Part shown: positions 6,972 through 14,401 of the stretch, in pieces
How the letters are laid out: each line of letters begins with the position of its first letter
Position numbering within the stretch: the first letter of the stretch is position 1
DNA from: SAR86 cluster bacterium
GTDB taxonomy: Bacteria; Pseudomonadota; Gammaproteobacteria; Magnimaribacterales; D2472
Direction: 5' to 3'
DNA length: 18,092 nucleotides
Assembly: GCA_016779285.1 (NCBI GenBank)
Contig: JADHNV010000013.1
Location: forward strand, 1-18,092
The notes under the pieces: generated by a model
Told to the model about the DNA's origin: nothing
The model's database searches: none
Seen by the model: only the letters and a program-made list of their open reading frames with translations
Translations under genes and position numbers: made by a program

Positions 6972-7714
6972 AAAGAGCCCCTCATTAAGCTTTCTCCAAT
7001 TAAAAAGACCTTAATGTTGTTAAGTTTTAAATAATCTATATCTTCCCTAGATTGAATTCCTGATTCTGCAATAAAAATATTTTTTTGTTTGAATAAATTT
7101 CTTAAGCGAACAGAATTACCAAGATCAACTTCAAACGTTTTTAGATCTCTGTTGTTTACACCTATCAAAGCATCTTCAAAATGCTCAATTCTTCGAAGTT
7201 CATTTTCATCATGCACCTCAATTAAATAATCCAGTTCTAACTTTTTGGCAATATTAATGAAATTCTCTATTTGTGAATCAGAAAGAATAGATGCAATTAA
7301 TAAAATACAATCTGCGCCAATCAATTTAGATTCATAAATTTGATATTCATCAATCATGAAATCTTTTCTTAAAATTGGTAAAGCAGTAACCTTCTTAACC
7401 TCTTTTAAATAATTAACGCTGCCCATAAAAAAATCTTCTTCGGTTAAAATTGATAAAGCAGATGCTCCAAAGGCCTCATATTCAACTGCTATTTTTACAG
7501 GATCAAATTCTTCTGCAATAATTCCTGCGCTTGGTGAAGCTTTTTTGATTTCTGCAATAATAGCTTCGTCTTTTGTGGAAATCATATCTTTAAATCTTCC
7601 CTTAGGAAGCCGAAGATCTTCCAAAGAGCTCTTTATTTGCTCCAAAGATAATTCTGCCTTTTTATGTACAAGATTAGCTTTTGTGTTTAAAACAATTTTT
7701 TCTAGAATGCTCAT
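6968..7714 (-). CDS. trpC: Indole-3-glycerol phosphate synthase, C-terminally short
   Basis: (Beta-alpha)8-barrel enzyme converting CdRP to indole-3-glycerol phosphate in tryptophan synthesis. The 248 residues hold the family motifs: AEIKKASPSAG (54-64, catalytic lysine), LRKDFMIDEYQIYES (115-129), LIEVH (164-168, catalytic Glu), GVNNRDLKTF (185-194), AESGI (216-220) and the last strand FLIGESLMR (237-245). The protein stops three residues after this strand, where relatives continue for about 15 residues through the final helix. Slipping the reading frame by one base either way yields no family-like tail, so this looks like a true shortening and not a sequencing slip. It starts in the trpD stop (TAATG) and its own stop shares the TTAA at 6968-6971 with coq7. 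It is a single-function TrpC: no TrpF domain is fused. The active-site residues look intact. Confidence 0.95.
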   Translation of the reverse strand: MSILEKIVLNTKANLVHKKAELSLEQIKSSLEDLRLPKGRFKDMISTKDEAIIAEIKKASPSAGIIAEEFDPVKIAVEYEAFGASALSILTEEDFFMGSVNYLKEVKKVTALPILRKDFMIDEYQIYESKLIGADCILLIASILSDSQIENFINIAKKLELDYLIEVHDENELRRIEHFEDALIGVNNRDLKTFEVDLGNSVRLRNLFKQKNIFIAESGIQSREDIDYLKLNNIKVFLIGESLMRGSF

Positions 7715-8724
7715 TAACTATTTGATACTCGCACATATGAAGCTAACTTATCTGCAGCCATGCCGTTATTCATTAATTCAAATGAACACTCAACACCATC
7801 AGCGATTGAATTTACTTTTTTTGCTAAATATAAAGCTGCACCGGCATTAAGGGCAATCATATCTTGCACAGAAGATTTTTCTCCAGCAAAAGCTTCTCGT
7901 ATCAATTGCAAACTATCTTCAGGTGATTGGGCTGAAATTTCAGAGAGAGTTCCTAATGATAAGCCAAAATCTTTGGGAGAAATTTCATACTCAGAAATAG
8001 TATTATTTTTTAGCTCTGCAATGTAAGTTGAGTTTGTAATAGTTATTTCATCCAATCCATCAAATCCATGCACAATTAACACATGATCCATAGATAAATT
8101 CTTGGCAACTGATGCAAACGTTTTAACTAGGTCTTTTTGATAAACGCCTAAAATCTGTCTTCTTGCATCACAAGGATTGGTATGAGGACCAAGCAAATTA
8201 AATAAGGTTTTTTTGCCTATTTTCTGCCTTGCTGGCATAACATATTTCATAGATTGATGATGGAGCGGCGCAAACAAGAAAACAAAACCAACTCTCTTAA
8301 AAATGTGTTCAAGCTTTTCTCTATCATGGGTTATATCAGCGCCAGCCGCTAACAATAAATCTGCGCTGCCAGATTTGCTAGATACTGCCTTGTTACCATG
8401 TTTGGTTACAGCAGCGCCGCCAGCAGCAGCCACAAAAGATGCTGCCGTAGAACAATTAAAGGTATGCAAGCCCGAGCCGCCTGTTCCACAAGTGTCTATA
8501 TGATCTCCATCTCCTAAGGGACATGTGAGAGATTTTTCTTTCATAACCCTAGCTGCAGCTGTAATTTCAGTTTCTTTGATGCCTTTTGCATTTAAAGCTA
8601 ACAAAAATGCCTCAATGGACAGATCATCAACATCTCCAGTCATGATCGATTCAATCGCAGACTGCATAGAGTGAAAATCAAGGTCTTCTTTCTTTTCGAG
8701 TTGGTTAATGAAGTCCTGGATCAT
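7714..8724 (-). CDS. trpD: Anthranilate phosphoribosyltransferase
   Basis: Transfers the phosphoribosyl group of PRPP to anthranilate, the second committed step of tryptophan synthesis. At 336 residues it has the standard length for a stand-alone TrpD. The PRPP-binding DTCGTGGSG is at 77-85, KHGNKAVSSKSGSADLL at 108-124, the MPARQKIGKKTLFNLLGPHTNP block near 165-186, and VHGFDGLDEI near 215-225 for anthranilate and metal sites. Glutamine amidotransferase TrpG is a separate gene, not fused as in E. coli. Its ATG overlaps the trpG stop (ATGA) and its stop overlaps the trpC ATG (TAATG), so translation of trpG-D-C is likely coupled. Nothing unusual is seen. Confidence 0.97.
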   Translation of the reverse strand: MIQDFINQLEKKEDLDFHSMQSAIESIMTGDVDDLSIEAFLLALNAKGIKETEITAAARVMKEKSLTCPLGDGDHIDTCGTGGSGLHTFNCSTAASFVAAAGGAAVTKHGNKAVSSKSGSADLLLAAGADITHDREKLEHIFKRVGFVFLFAPLHHQSMKYVMPARQKIGKKTLFNLLGPHTNPCDARRQILGVYQKDLVKTFASVAKNLSMDHVLIVHGFDGLDEITITNSTYIAELKNNTISEYEISPKDFGLSLGTLSEISAQSPEDSLQLIREAFAGEKSSVQDMIALNAGAALYLAKKVNSIADGVECSFELMNNGMAADKLASYVRVSNS

Positions 8725-9284
8725 ATATTTAGAAAATTTTTGATTAATTGCATTCCATGATCAGTATCAATGGATTCAGGGTGAAATTGAACGCCGTATA
8801 TAGGCCTAGAAATATGCTCGACACCCATGATGATTGCTGGATCATCAACAATTGTAGAAATTACTTTCAAATCTTTAGGCAAGCTTGAGCTATCAATTAT
8901 TAAGCTATGGTATCTCACCACTGAGTATGGGCTAGGTATTTCTTTAAATAATATTGAATTAGAATGCATAACCTTAGATTTTTTCCCATGAAAAACTTGA
9001 GGAGCCTTAATGATCTTAGCCCCAAATGCCACTCCAATTGATTGGTGACCCAAGCATACTCCCAATAATGGAACCTTAGATTCTTGAGCTATCTCAGTGG
9101 AGATCCCAGCTTCATTTGGTGTACAGGGACCAGGAGAAATAACAATTTTTTCAGGATTAAGTGAGTTAATCTCAGCCATGGTCACTTCATCATTTCTTTT
9201 AACCACAACTTCATAATCACACTCACCAATATAGTGAACCAAGTTGTAGGTAAAAGAATCATAGTTATCAATGACTAAAATCAT
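8721..9284 (-). CDS. trpG: Anthranilate synthase component II (glutamine amidotransferase)
   Basis: Class I glutamine amidotransferase subunit that passes ammonia to TrpE for anthranilate. It has 187 residues, the usual size. Motifs: IDNYDSFTYNL (5-15), VISPGPCTPNEAG (48-60), the nucleophile in LLGVCLGHQ (C77) and the catalytic His/Glu pair in YGVQFHPES (H168, E170). A GGAG element 8 bases before the ATG, inside the end of trpE, suits as ribosome binding site, and the ATG overlaps the trpE stop (ATGA). In many gammaproteobacteria such a subunit also serves PabB in folate synthesis; no pabB is visible, so shared use is possible but untested. Confidence 0.97.
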   Translation of the reverse strand: MILVIDNYDSFTYNLVHYIGECDYEVVVKRNDEVTMAEINSLNPEKIVISPGPCTPNEAGISTEIAQESKVPLLGVCLGHQSIGVAFGAKIIKAPQVFHGKKSKVMHSNSILFKEIPSPYSVVRYHSLIIDSSSLPKDLKVISTIVDDPAIIMGVEHISRPIYGVQFHPESIDTDHGMQLIKNFLNI

Positions 9285-10747
9285 GAGATCATCTCCATGG
9301 CATCCAAGAACACTTTAGATTTTTGCCTACATTCCAACCATTCATTTTCAGGAATTGAATCAGCAACCACTCCTGCTCCCGCACCTACATGAATTTTTTT
9401 ATCTTTAATAACAGCTGTTCTAATTGCGATGGCTGTATCCATGTTTCCATTCCAGCCAATGTATCCTATTGCTCCACCATAGATTCCTCTTGAGCTTGGT
9501 TCTAACTCGTTAATTATTTCCATTGCTCTTATTTTAGGAGCGCCAGACAATGTTCCTGCTGGCAAAGCTGCTTTGAGGACATCGAAGTAATTAAATTCAG
9601 AAGCCAGTCTACCAACCACATTTGACACTATGTGCATGACATGCGAATACTTTTCAATAACCATTTTAGCTGTCACCTTCACTGATCCAATTTCTGCAAC
9701 TCGCCCAACATCATTTCTACCTAGGTCAATCAGCATAAGATGTTCAGCTCTTTCTTTTGGATCATTGAGTAATTCTATTTGATTGAACTGATCTTCTTCT
9801 GAGTTTTGTCCTCTTTTTCGTGTACCTGCCATAGGCCTAAGAGTGATTTCTCGATTTTCAAGTCTTACCAAGATTTCTGGAGATGCGCCCACAATTTGGC
9901 ACTCATCTAAATTTAAATAATACATATAAGGAGAAGGATTTAATTTTCTTATTGCTTTATATAAATCAAACGGCTCTCTATCAAAAGTTGCCGAAAAATC
10001 TTGTGCTAAAACCACCTGCATTACGTCTCCCTCTTCGATGTAATTTTTAATAGTGCTAACAGCATCAACATATTCTTCCTTAGAAAAATTTGATTTAAAT
10101 TCAAATGTGTTCGTTATCTCATTAAAGTGATCAGCTTCCAAAGATATTGGTTGAGAGATTAGGCTTTCTATCTCATCTAGATTTGAGCAAGCTGATTCAT
10201 ATGAAGTATTTTGAAGACTTGCATTAAGAATAATTTGCGTCGTATTATTTGAATTATCAAAGACAATAAGCTTTTCAGCTTTAACCAACATAATATCAGG
10301 CATATGCTCATTAAACTTAGATCCTTTACTAGGAAGTTTAGCTATTTTAGATTCTGCATATTGAGAGCTTTCATAGGCAAAAAAGCCAACATAGCCGCCA
10401 TGAAATCTTGGCAAATTTTCTATATCTGGTGCCTGATACTGAGCAGTAAGTTCCTCAATGGCTTCAAGGGGATTTTCAGAAATAAACTTGTTCGTGACGC
10501 CAGCAATTGAGGTTTCAATTGTGTTACCCGATACTTTTATAGTATCAATACAATCAAATCCAATGATGGAATATTGTGCCCACCTCTCTCCTCCTTCCAC
10601 TGATTCAAGTAAAAAATTATTTTTTTGATCTGCTATTTTTGAATACAAAGACAGAGGGGTATCTTCAGGGGCTGAAACTGTTCTACTTATTGGAAGAACA
10701 TTGAAATTAGCTTCTTTGAAGTTGTTATATTCTTCTTTTGTTATCAT
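9281..10747 (-). CDS. trpE: Anthranilate synthase component I
   Basis: Chorismate-using subunit that makes anthranilate, the entry step of tryptophan synthesis, with TrpG. From the ATG at 10747 it has 488 residues, normal for stand-alone TrpE. Feedback motifs for tryptophan are kept: FLLESVEGGERWAQYSIIG (45-63) and LNPSPYMYYL (269-278). The catalytic chorismate domain shows ASPEILVRLENREITLRPMAGTR (288-310), DLGRNDVGRV (341-350), PAGTLSGAPKIRAMEII (396-412) and GAIGYIGWNGNMDTAIAIRT (425-444). A TTG at 10789 would add 14 residues but overlap the DUF192 gene by 29 bp, so the ATG, 13 bp behind that gene, is preferred. No leader peptide or attenuator fits in that gap; control is expected from allosteric inhibition and the distant promoter. 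Assignment is very secure. Confidence 0.97.
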   Translation of the reverse strand: MITKEEYNNFKEANFNVLPISRTVSAPEDTPLSLYSKIADQKNNFLLESVEGGERWAQYSIIGFDCIDTIKVSGNTIETSIAGVTNKFISENPLEAIEELTAQYQAPDIENLPRFHGGYVGFFAYESSQYAESKIAKLPSKGSKFNEHMPDIMLVKAEKLIVFDNSNNTTQIILNASLQNTSYESACSNLDEIESLISQPISLEADHFNEITNTFEFKSNFSKEEYVDAVSTIKNYIEEGDVMQVVLAQDFSATFDREPFDLYKAIRKLNPSPYMYYLNLDECQIVGASPEILVRLENREITLRPMAGTRKRGQNSEEDQFNQIELLNDPKERAEHLMLIDLGRNDVGRVAEIGSVKVTAKMVIEKYSHVMHIVSNVVGRLASEFNYFDVLKAALPAGTLSGAPKIRAMEIINELEPSSRGIYGGAIGYIGWNGNMDTAIAIRTAVIKDKKIHVGAGAGVVADSIPENEWLECRQKSKVFLDAMEMIS

Positions 10748-10760
10748 CAAGTTTATTTTT

Positions 10761-11189
10761 TTAAAGATTAATTTTATCGCCCTTAGCAATTGAATTTCTA
10801 GAAAACCATCCCTGATTCACCTCAACAGCCATTCTAGCTTTTTGCAAAGAACAAACAGACTCTTCTGAAAAAGGGACCATATCATAAATCTCCAGTATTC
10901 TGCCATCGGCTCCAAGATAAGCAACACTAAGAGGGATTGATGTGTTTTTCATCCACATGCACTGTTTTTTGCTTGATGGCCATATAAAAACCATCCCATG
11001 ATTTTTCTGAAGAGACTCTTGAAACATTAGACCCTTACTTCGAGATTCATTGGTGTTAGCAACTCTTAGAAATAGCTTGGCTGATTTTCCTTCAAAACTT
11101 GCTTCTATATTCCCATAAGTTTGGGTAGAAAAAATAATTAAAACTAAGCTAAGAAATTTTTTGACGAAAACTTTGAATGGTCTCTTCAT
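10761..11189 (-). CDS. Exported DUF192 family protein
   Basis: A 142-residue protein of the DUF192 family, whose biochemical function is not established. An N-terminal signal peptide is clear: basic MKRPFKVFVKK, a hydrophobic run FLSLVLIIF, and a probable cleavage near STQTYG (21-26), so it should be periplasmic. The DUF192 core follows with SKGLMFQESL (51-60), GMVFIW (65-70), the conserved MWMKNTSIPLSVAYLGADGRI (78-98) and ARMAVEVNQGWF (118-129). The ATG at 11189 lies 41 bp inside the 3' end of rpe in another frame; no start codon exists closer to the core that would keep the signal peptide, so the overlap is probably real. It sits between rpe and trpE, where gph is usual in relatives. A role with either neighbour is not apparent. 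Confidence 0.88.
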   Translation of the reverse strand: MKRPFKVFVKKFLSLVLIIFSTQTYGNIEASFEGKSAKLFLRVANTNESRSKGLMFQESLQKNHGMVFIWPSSKKQCMWMKNTSIPLSVAYLGADGRILEIYDMVPFSEESVCSLQKARMAVEVNQGWFSRNSIAKGDKINL

Positions 11190-11814
11190 AATCTGATGAT
11201 CCAAAAATTGCTGATCCTGCAACAAATACATTGGCTCCGGCTTTAGAGACACTGGCAATAGTTTCAAGATTGATACCACCATCAACTTCTAAATAAATAT
11301 CTCTATCCTGCAGATCAATCATTGCTTTTACATCTTGTATTTTTTTGAGTGTGCTTGGTATGAATTTCTGCCCGCCAAATCCTGGATTGACACTCATCAA
11401 TAAAACCAAATCAATGTCTTGAATAATATTTTCTAGAACGGATGTTGAAGTAGCTGGGTTTAAAGCAATACCTGCTTTACAACCAAGACTTTTAATTAAA
11501 TCAATGGTTCGGGCAACATGCTTGGTAGCTTCTGGATGAAAGCTAATTAAATCTGCGCCTGCTTCAGCAAAACTTTTTGCAATTTCATCAACTGGCTCAA
11601 CCATTAAATGTACATCGATAAAATTTTTAATGCCGTCATCTCTCAGAGATTTACAAACCATAGGGCCGATAGTTAGATTAGGTACATAGTGATTATCCAT
11701 AACATCAAAATGAATCCAATCTGCTCCGGCATGCATAACTGATTTCACTTCGTCACCTAAATGGGCAAAGTTTGCAGAAAGAATTGAGGGCGCAATGAGT
11801 GATTGATTTTGCAT
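11149..11814 (-). CDS. rpe: Ribulose-phosphate 3-epimerase
   Basis: Interconverts ribulose 5-phosphate and xylulose 5-phosphate in the pentose phosphate pathway; cytosolic (beta-alpha)8 barrel. The 221 residues are full length. Metal and catalytic residues are visible: APSILSANFAHLG (8-20), HFDVMDNHYVPN (35-46; H35, D37), DVHLMVEP (67-74; H69), LLMSVNPGFGGQKF (138-151) and EVDGGI (176-181; D178). It starts 6 bp behind the murU stop and its last 41 bp overlap the DUF192 start. The enzyme supplies pentose phosphates for PRPP, which TrpD downstream consumes; rpe next to trp genes is common in gammaproteobacteria. Confidence 0.97.
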   Translation of the reverse strand: MQNQSLIAPSILSANFAHLGDEVKSVMHAGADWIHFDVMDNHYVPNLTIGPMVCKSLRDDGIKNFIDVHLMVEPVDEIAKSFAEAGADLISFHPEATKHVARTIDLIKSLGCKAGIALNPATSTSVLENIIQDIDLVLLMSVNPGFGGQKFIPSTLKKIQDVKAMIDLQDRDIYLEVDGGINLETIASVSKAGANVFVAGSAIFGSSDYEETIQSFRQKIS

Positions 11815-11820
11815 GATGGA

Positions 11821-12492
11821 TTAATTTTCTTCTTTTAGCGATGCTCTTGCAAGCTCTAACCTGTCAATTGTTCCAACATCTATCCACAAGGAGGTATCTT
11901 GGTGAGCTGTAATTTTTTGATTTTTAATGAAGGTCTTGAAAACTGTATTCCAAATATCAAATGGAAAACTTATGTCCAAACACCCCTTTAAAATTTTGGG
12001 ATTAATTAATGAGATTCCTGACCAAGTTAAATGATTTGCTTGCTCATTAATAATTACTGAGTTGCCAAGCACAGAAAAATCTCCATCTAAATTATGCTTT
12101 GGGTTTGGAGTGCCGATTAAATGAGCTGCCTCCGTTGAACTTGGCAGCTTGGTTAAATCAATTTTAGTGAAAATATCTGCATTACATAATATAAATGGGT
12201 CGTCTCCCAAATGATCCATAGCATTCACTAAGGCACCTCCAGTTCCATAAGGAAATGGTTCCTCAATAAAAGTAATATTTTGATAATGCGAATGGTCTTT
12301 TAAGGATTCTGTAATTTGTTCGCCTAAATATGAAACATTAATAACAAAGTTCTTAATTCCAATATCTGATAGACGATTAATTTGATATTCAATTAAAGAG
12401 GATGATCCAACTTTTAATAAGGGCTTAGGAGTCTTTAAAGTTAAAGGTTGGAGTCTTTTGCCTTCTCCAGCTGCAAGAATCATAGCTTTCAT
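11821..12492 (-). CDS. murU: N-acetylmuramate alpha-1-phosphate uridylyltransferase (MurNAc recycling)
   Basis: Nucleotidyltransferase of the cell-wall recycling route that makes UDP-MurNAc from MurNAc-1-phosphate, by-passing MurA and MurB; in Pseudomonas this route gives intrinsic tolerance of fosfomycin. It has 223 residues. The sugar-nucleotide signature is MILAAGEGKRLQPLT (4-18), with the binding lysine in TPKPLLKVG (K23), GTGGAL (83-88), the metal aspartate in ILCNADIF (D106), the acceptor-side NLDGDFSV (134-141) and WIDVGTIDRL (203-212). The small size, without a hexapeptide-repeat domain, and direct coupling with amgK (ATGA overlap) favour MurU over glucose-1-phosphate thymidylyl- or mannose-1-phosphate guanylyltransferases. 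The specific function is therefore family plus context. Confidence 0.92.
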   Translation of the reverse strand: MKAMILAAGEGKRLQPLTLKTPKPLLKVGSSSLIEYQINRLSDIGIKNFVINVSYLGEQITESLKDHSHYQNITFIEEPFPYGTGGALVNAMDHLGDDPFILCNADIFTKIDLTKLPSSTEAAHLIGTPNPKHNLDGDFSVLGNSVIINEQANHLTWSGISLINPKILKGCLDISFPFDIWNTVFKTFIKNQKITAHQDTSLWIDVGTIDRLELARASLKEEN

Positions 12493-13439
12493 AGCATTAA
12501 TAATTTGTTTTTTAATTTTGGTTCAATTACTTCTATTAAATATTCTTTACAAATCCAATTATCGGGAATAACAGAGATTAAATTCTTTAATATTAAGGGC
12601 ATGTCTCTTAGACGAAAATCTTTTCCTTTATTGAGGTATAGCCTGGAGAGAACTCCCAATATCCTTAAATTTCTCTGCACTCCTCCCCATCTCAAGAGTT
12701 CAAATGGATCTGTAGAACTATCAATAGATGACCTATCTTGAAAATATTTTAAGGGTTTAATCATCTCATCAAAATCAGCTAAACGGTAGTGATCAAGCAA
12801 AATTCCAGCCAAATCAATGCCAATTGGCCCCCGCGATAAATCTTGAAAATCTATTACAAAAATCTCATCGAGCTCAGAGAGAATTAAGTTTCTTCTTTCA
12901 AAATCAAAGTGACAATTAACCTGTGGCTGGATAGATAATTCATCAGCTGCTTTTTCAATGAGTTTTTTCGTTGAGGAGTCAGCTTTTATATCTAGAAAAT
13001 CATTGCAAAAAATATCATTGAATAAGTTCATTTGATTTACAAGATCATCCCTTGTTAGAGATGGGATTTTTAGGTTTGGAATTGCCTGGATTTCAATCAA
13101 TAGATCCAAGCACTGGAGAGTTAATTTCAAAGAATTATTAGCATCTGCCACTTCTAATAAATTTAAATCCCCGAGATCTTCTTGAATCGTGATGCCCAAT
13201 TCAGGGAAGGTGTCTAATATTTTAGGGGAATTAATTTCATGATCTGAAAAAATTTTTGCTATTTTAATAAACTGGGTATGGCTGCCATTTTGAGGATCCA
13301 AAAAACATAAGACAACACTTTTATTTTTATCAATTAGCCTCCAGTATTCCCTGCCGCTTGCTTCAGTTTTTAAAGCAAGGGCTGTTTGGGATGGATAACC
13401 ACATTTTGCGGCAAGCTTTAAAATATCTTTTTCGTTCAA
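12489..13439 (-). CDS. amgK: N-acetylmuramate/N-acetylglucosamine kinase AmgK (aminoglycoside phosphotransferase fold)
   Basis: Kinase phosphorylating the anomeric carbon of MurNAc or GlcNAc, giving MurU its substrate. The 316 residues form an APH-type kinase. Visible parts are an N-terminal lobe with SGREYWRLI (28-36), the hinge-region TIQEDLGDLNLLEV (84-97), the catalytic HFDFERRNLI (177-186; D179, N184) and the metal-binding VIDFQDLSRGPIGIDLAGIL (195-214). The catalytic loop reads HFD where Pseudomonas AmgK has HRD, a tolerated position in APH folds. The start is TTG at 13439, one base behind the SDR stop; no ATG comes before the conserved part, so a rare start is likely. There is no Shine-Dalgarno, which suggests coupling to the SDR gene. 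Confidence 0.9.
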   Translation of the reverse strand: MNEKDILKLAAKCGYPSQTALALKTEASGREYWRLIDKNKSVVLCFLDPQNGSHTQFIKIAKIFSDHEINSPKILDTFPELGITIQEDLGDLNLLEVADANNSLKLTLQCLDLLIEIQAIPNLKIPSLTRDDLVNQMNLFNDIFCNDFLDIKADSSTKKLIEKAADELSIQPQVNCHFDFERRNLILSELDEIFVIDFQDLSRGPIGIDLAGILLDHYRLADFDEMIKPLKYFQDRSSIDSSTDPFELLRWGGVQRNLRILGVLSRLYLNKGKDFRLRDMPLILKNLISVIPDNWICKEYLIEVIEPKLKNKLLML

Positions 13440-13440
13440 A

Positions 13441-14298
13441 TTAACTGTTTTTTATTTCATCTGGCAACGGCGTTGCATCTGGCAAAAAGAAATCAAGTGC
13501 AAGTTGATCGAAAGGAACATCAGCATAATGAGTAAAATCTCTTACGCCAGCTTCATACAAAACCAAATCATCTATACAAAAATTACCAGAAAAGTCTTCT
13601 GAATTTTTATTAAAAATTTCGTATGCTGCATCTGCCATAATCTCAGGTGTTCTTGAAATGCGCATTAACTCATCACCACCCAATATATTTTTTACAGCTG
13701 CAGTTGCAATTGCAGTCCTGGGCCATAAGCCGTTAACAGCTATTCCATTAGGCTTTAGCTCCTCTGCCATACCCAAAACACACATACTCATTGTAAATTT
13801 TGCCATGGTATAAGCTAGATGGGGGCCGAACCATTTTGGCTTCATATCAAGAGGTGGCGCTAAATTTAAAATATGGGCATTATTGGATTTTTTGAGATGT
13901 GGAATGCAGTACTTGCTTACCAAATATGTGCCTCTGCCGTTAATTTGATGCATTAAATCATAGCGTTTCATATCTGTATCAGGAGTGTTTGTAAGAGAAA
14001 TTGCTGATGCATTATTAACACAAATATCTATACCTCCAAAGTGACTAATGGTTTGTTCAATTGCCTCTCTGACATTCATCTCGTCTCGAACATCTAGGAT
14101 AATCGGCAATGCTTCTCCGCCAGCAGCCACAATTTCTTCTGCTGCGGTATATATTGTGCCTGCAAGTTTTGGATGAGGCTCTGCTGTTTTTGCTGCCAGA
14201 ACTACCCTTGCGCCATCCCTAGCAGCACGTTTGCCTATCTCAAGACCTATTCCTCTGCTACCACCGGTTATAAATAAAACTTTATCTTTTAAACTCAT
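13441..14298 (-). CDS. Short-chain dehydrogenase/reductase, HSDL2-like
   Basis: An NAD(P)-dependent oxidoreductase of the classical SDR size (285 residues). The Rossmann motif is TGGSRGIG (11-18), the strand-4 motif NNAS (95-98) and the active-site YTMAK (Y163, K167). The stretches HILNLAPPLDMKPKWFGPH (142-160) and GMAEELKPNGIAVNGLWPRTAI (176-197) are typical of hydroxysteroid-dehydrogenase-like protein 2 (HSDL2) relatives. The usual catalytic serine of SDRs falls in the APP (147-149) of this family, so the standard Ser-Tyr-Lys triad seems incomplete. No SCP2 domain follows, unlike animal HSDL2. It is the first gene of the long minus-strand run, preceded by a GGGGACA stretch that may act as a weak ribosome binding site. 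Substrate is unknown, possibly a lipid or acyl compound; that is only inferred from relatives. Confidence 0.85.
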   Translation of the reverse strand: MSLKDKVLFITGGSRGIGLEIGKRAARDGARVVLAAKTAEPHPKLAGTIYTAAEEIVAAGGEALPIILDVRDEMNVREAIEQTISHFGGIDICVNNASAISLTNTPDTDMKRYDLMHQINGRGTYLVSKYCIPHLKKSNNAHILNLAPPLDMKPKWFGPHLAYTMAKFTMSMCVLGMAEELKPNGIAVNGLWPRTAIATAAVKNILGGDELMRISRTPEIMADAAYEIFNKNSEDFSGNFCIDDLVLYEAGVRDFTHYADVPFDQLALDFFLPDATPLPDEIKNS

Positions 14299-14336
14299 TT
14301 TATGTCCCCAAATTTTGTAATTATTATTGCTTGATG

Positions 14337-14362
14337 TTGCATTTTTAAACTGGTTGATGCAA
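14337..14362. repeat. Inverted repeat TTGCAT-N14-ATGCAA, possible operator
   Basis: Two perfect 6-bp arms, 20 bp centre to centre (about two helix turns), overlap the plus-strand -35 hexamer. A dimeric regulator such as a TetR- or LysR-type protein could bind such a dyad, but no regulator gene is in the window. In AT-rich DNA a 6-bp dyad can arise by chance. Confidence 0.3.
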
Positions 14363-14391
14363 GTTAAAGAATTATTATAAGCGTAAGAGTT

Positions 14392-14396
14392 GAGGA
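14392..14396 (+). promoter_or_regulatory. Strong ribosome binding site GAGGA that fixes the isomerase start
   Basis: GAGGA lies 5 bases before the ATG at 14402. This is the clearest Shine-Dalgarno element of the window and rules out the in-frame TTG at 14390, which would sit on top of it. Confidence 0.7.
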
Positions 14397-14401
14397 CGAC
14401 T

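Larger units (their letters stand above)
14299..14401. promoter_or_regulatory. Divergent promoter region between the SDR and isomerase genes
   Basis: This 103-bp gap must drive both the nine-gene minus-strand run and the isomerase-lptD pair. On the plus strand TTGATG (14354-14359) and TATAAG (14376-14381), spaced 16 bp, make a fair sigma-70 promoter with a start near 14388. On the minus strand I see only weak -10-like TAATAAT stretches around 14320-14330 with no good -35. An inverted repeat TTGCAT-N14-ATGCAA (14337-14342 and 14357-14362) and two TTGATG copies (14331, 14354) lie between the two possible start sites and could bind a regulator. All assignments are from inspection only. Confidence 0.5.

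Noticed and set aside
6940..6990. Frameshift that truncates trpC
   Set aside because: Reading one base forward gives GSFKYKHLMKSSL and one base back gives GSFLNISST; neither resembles the TrpC C-terminus, so a real early stop is more likely.
6960..7000. Bidirectional terminator between coq7 and trpC
   Set aside because: A short T/A run is present but there is no GC-rich stem, and the coding regions overlap.
10748..10760. trp leader peptide and attenuator before trpE
   Set aside because: Only 13 bp lie between the DUF192 stop and the trpE ATG; no tandem-Trp leader, hairpin or T-run can fit, and none is seen inside the DUF192 end.
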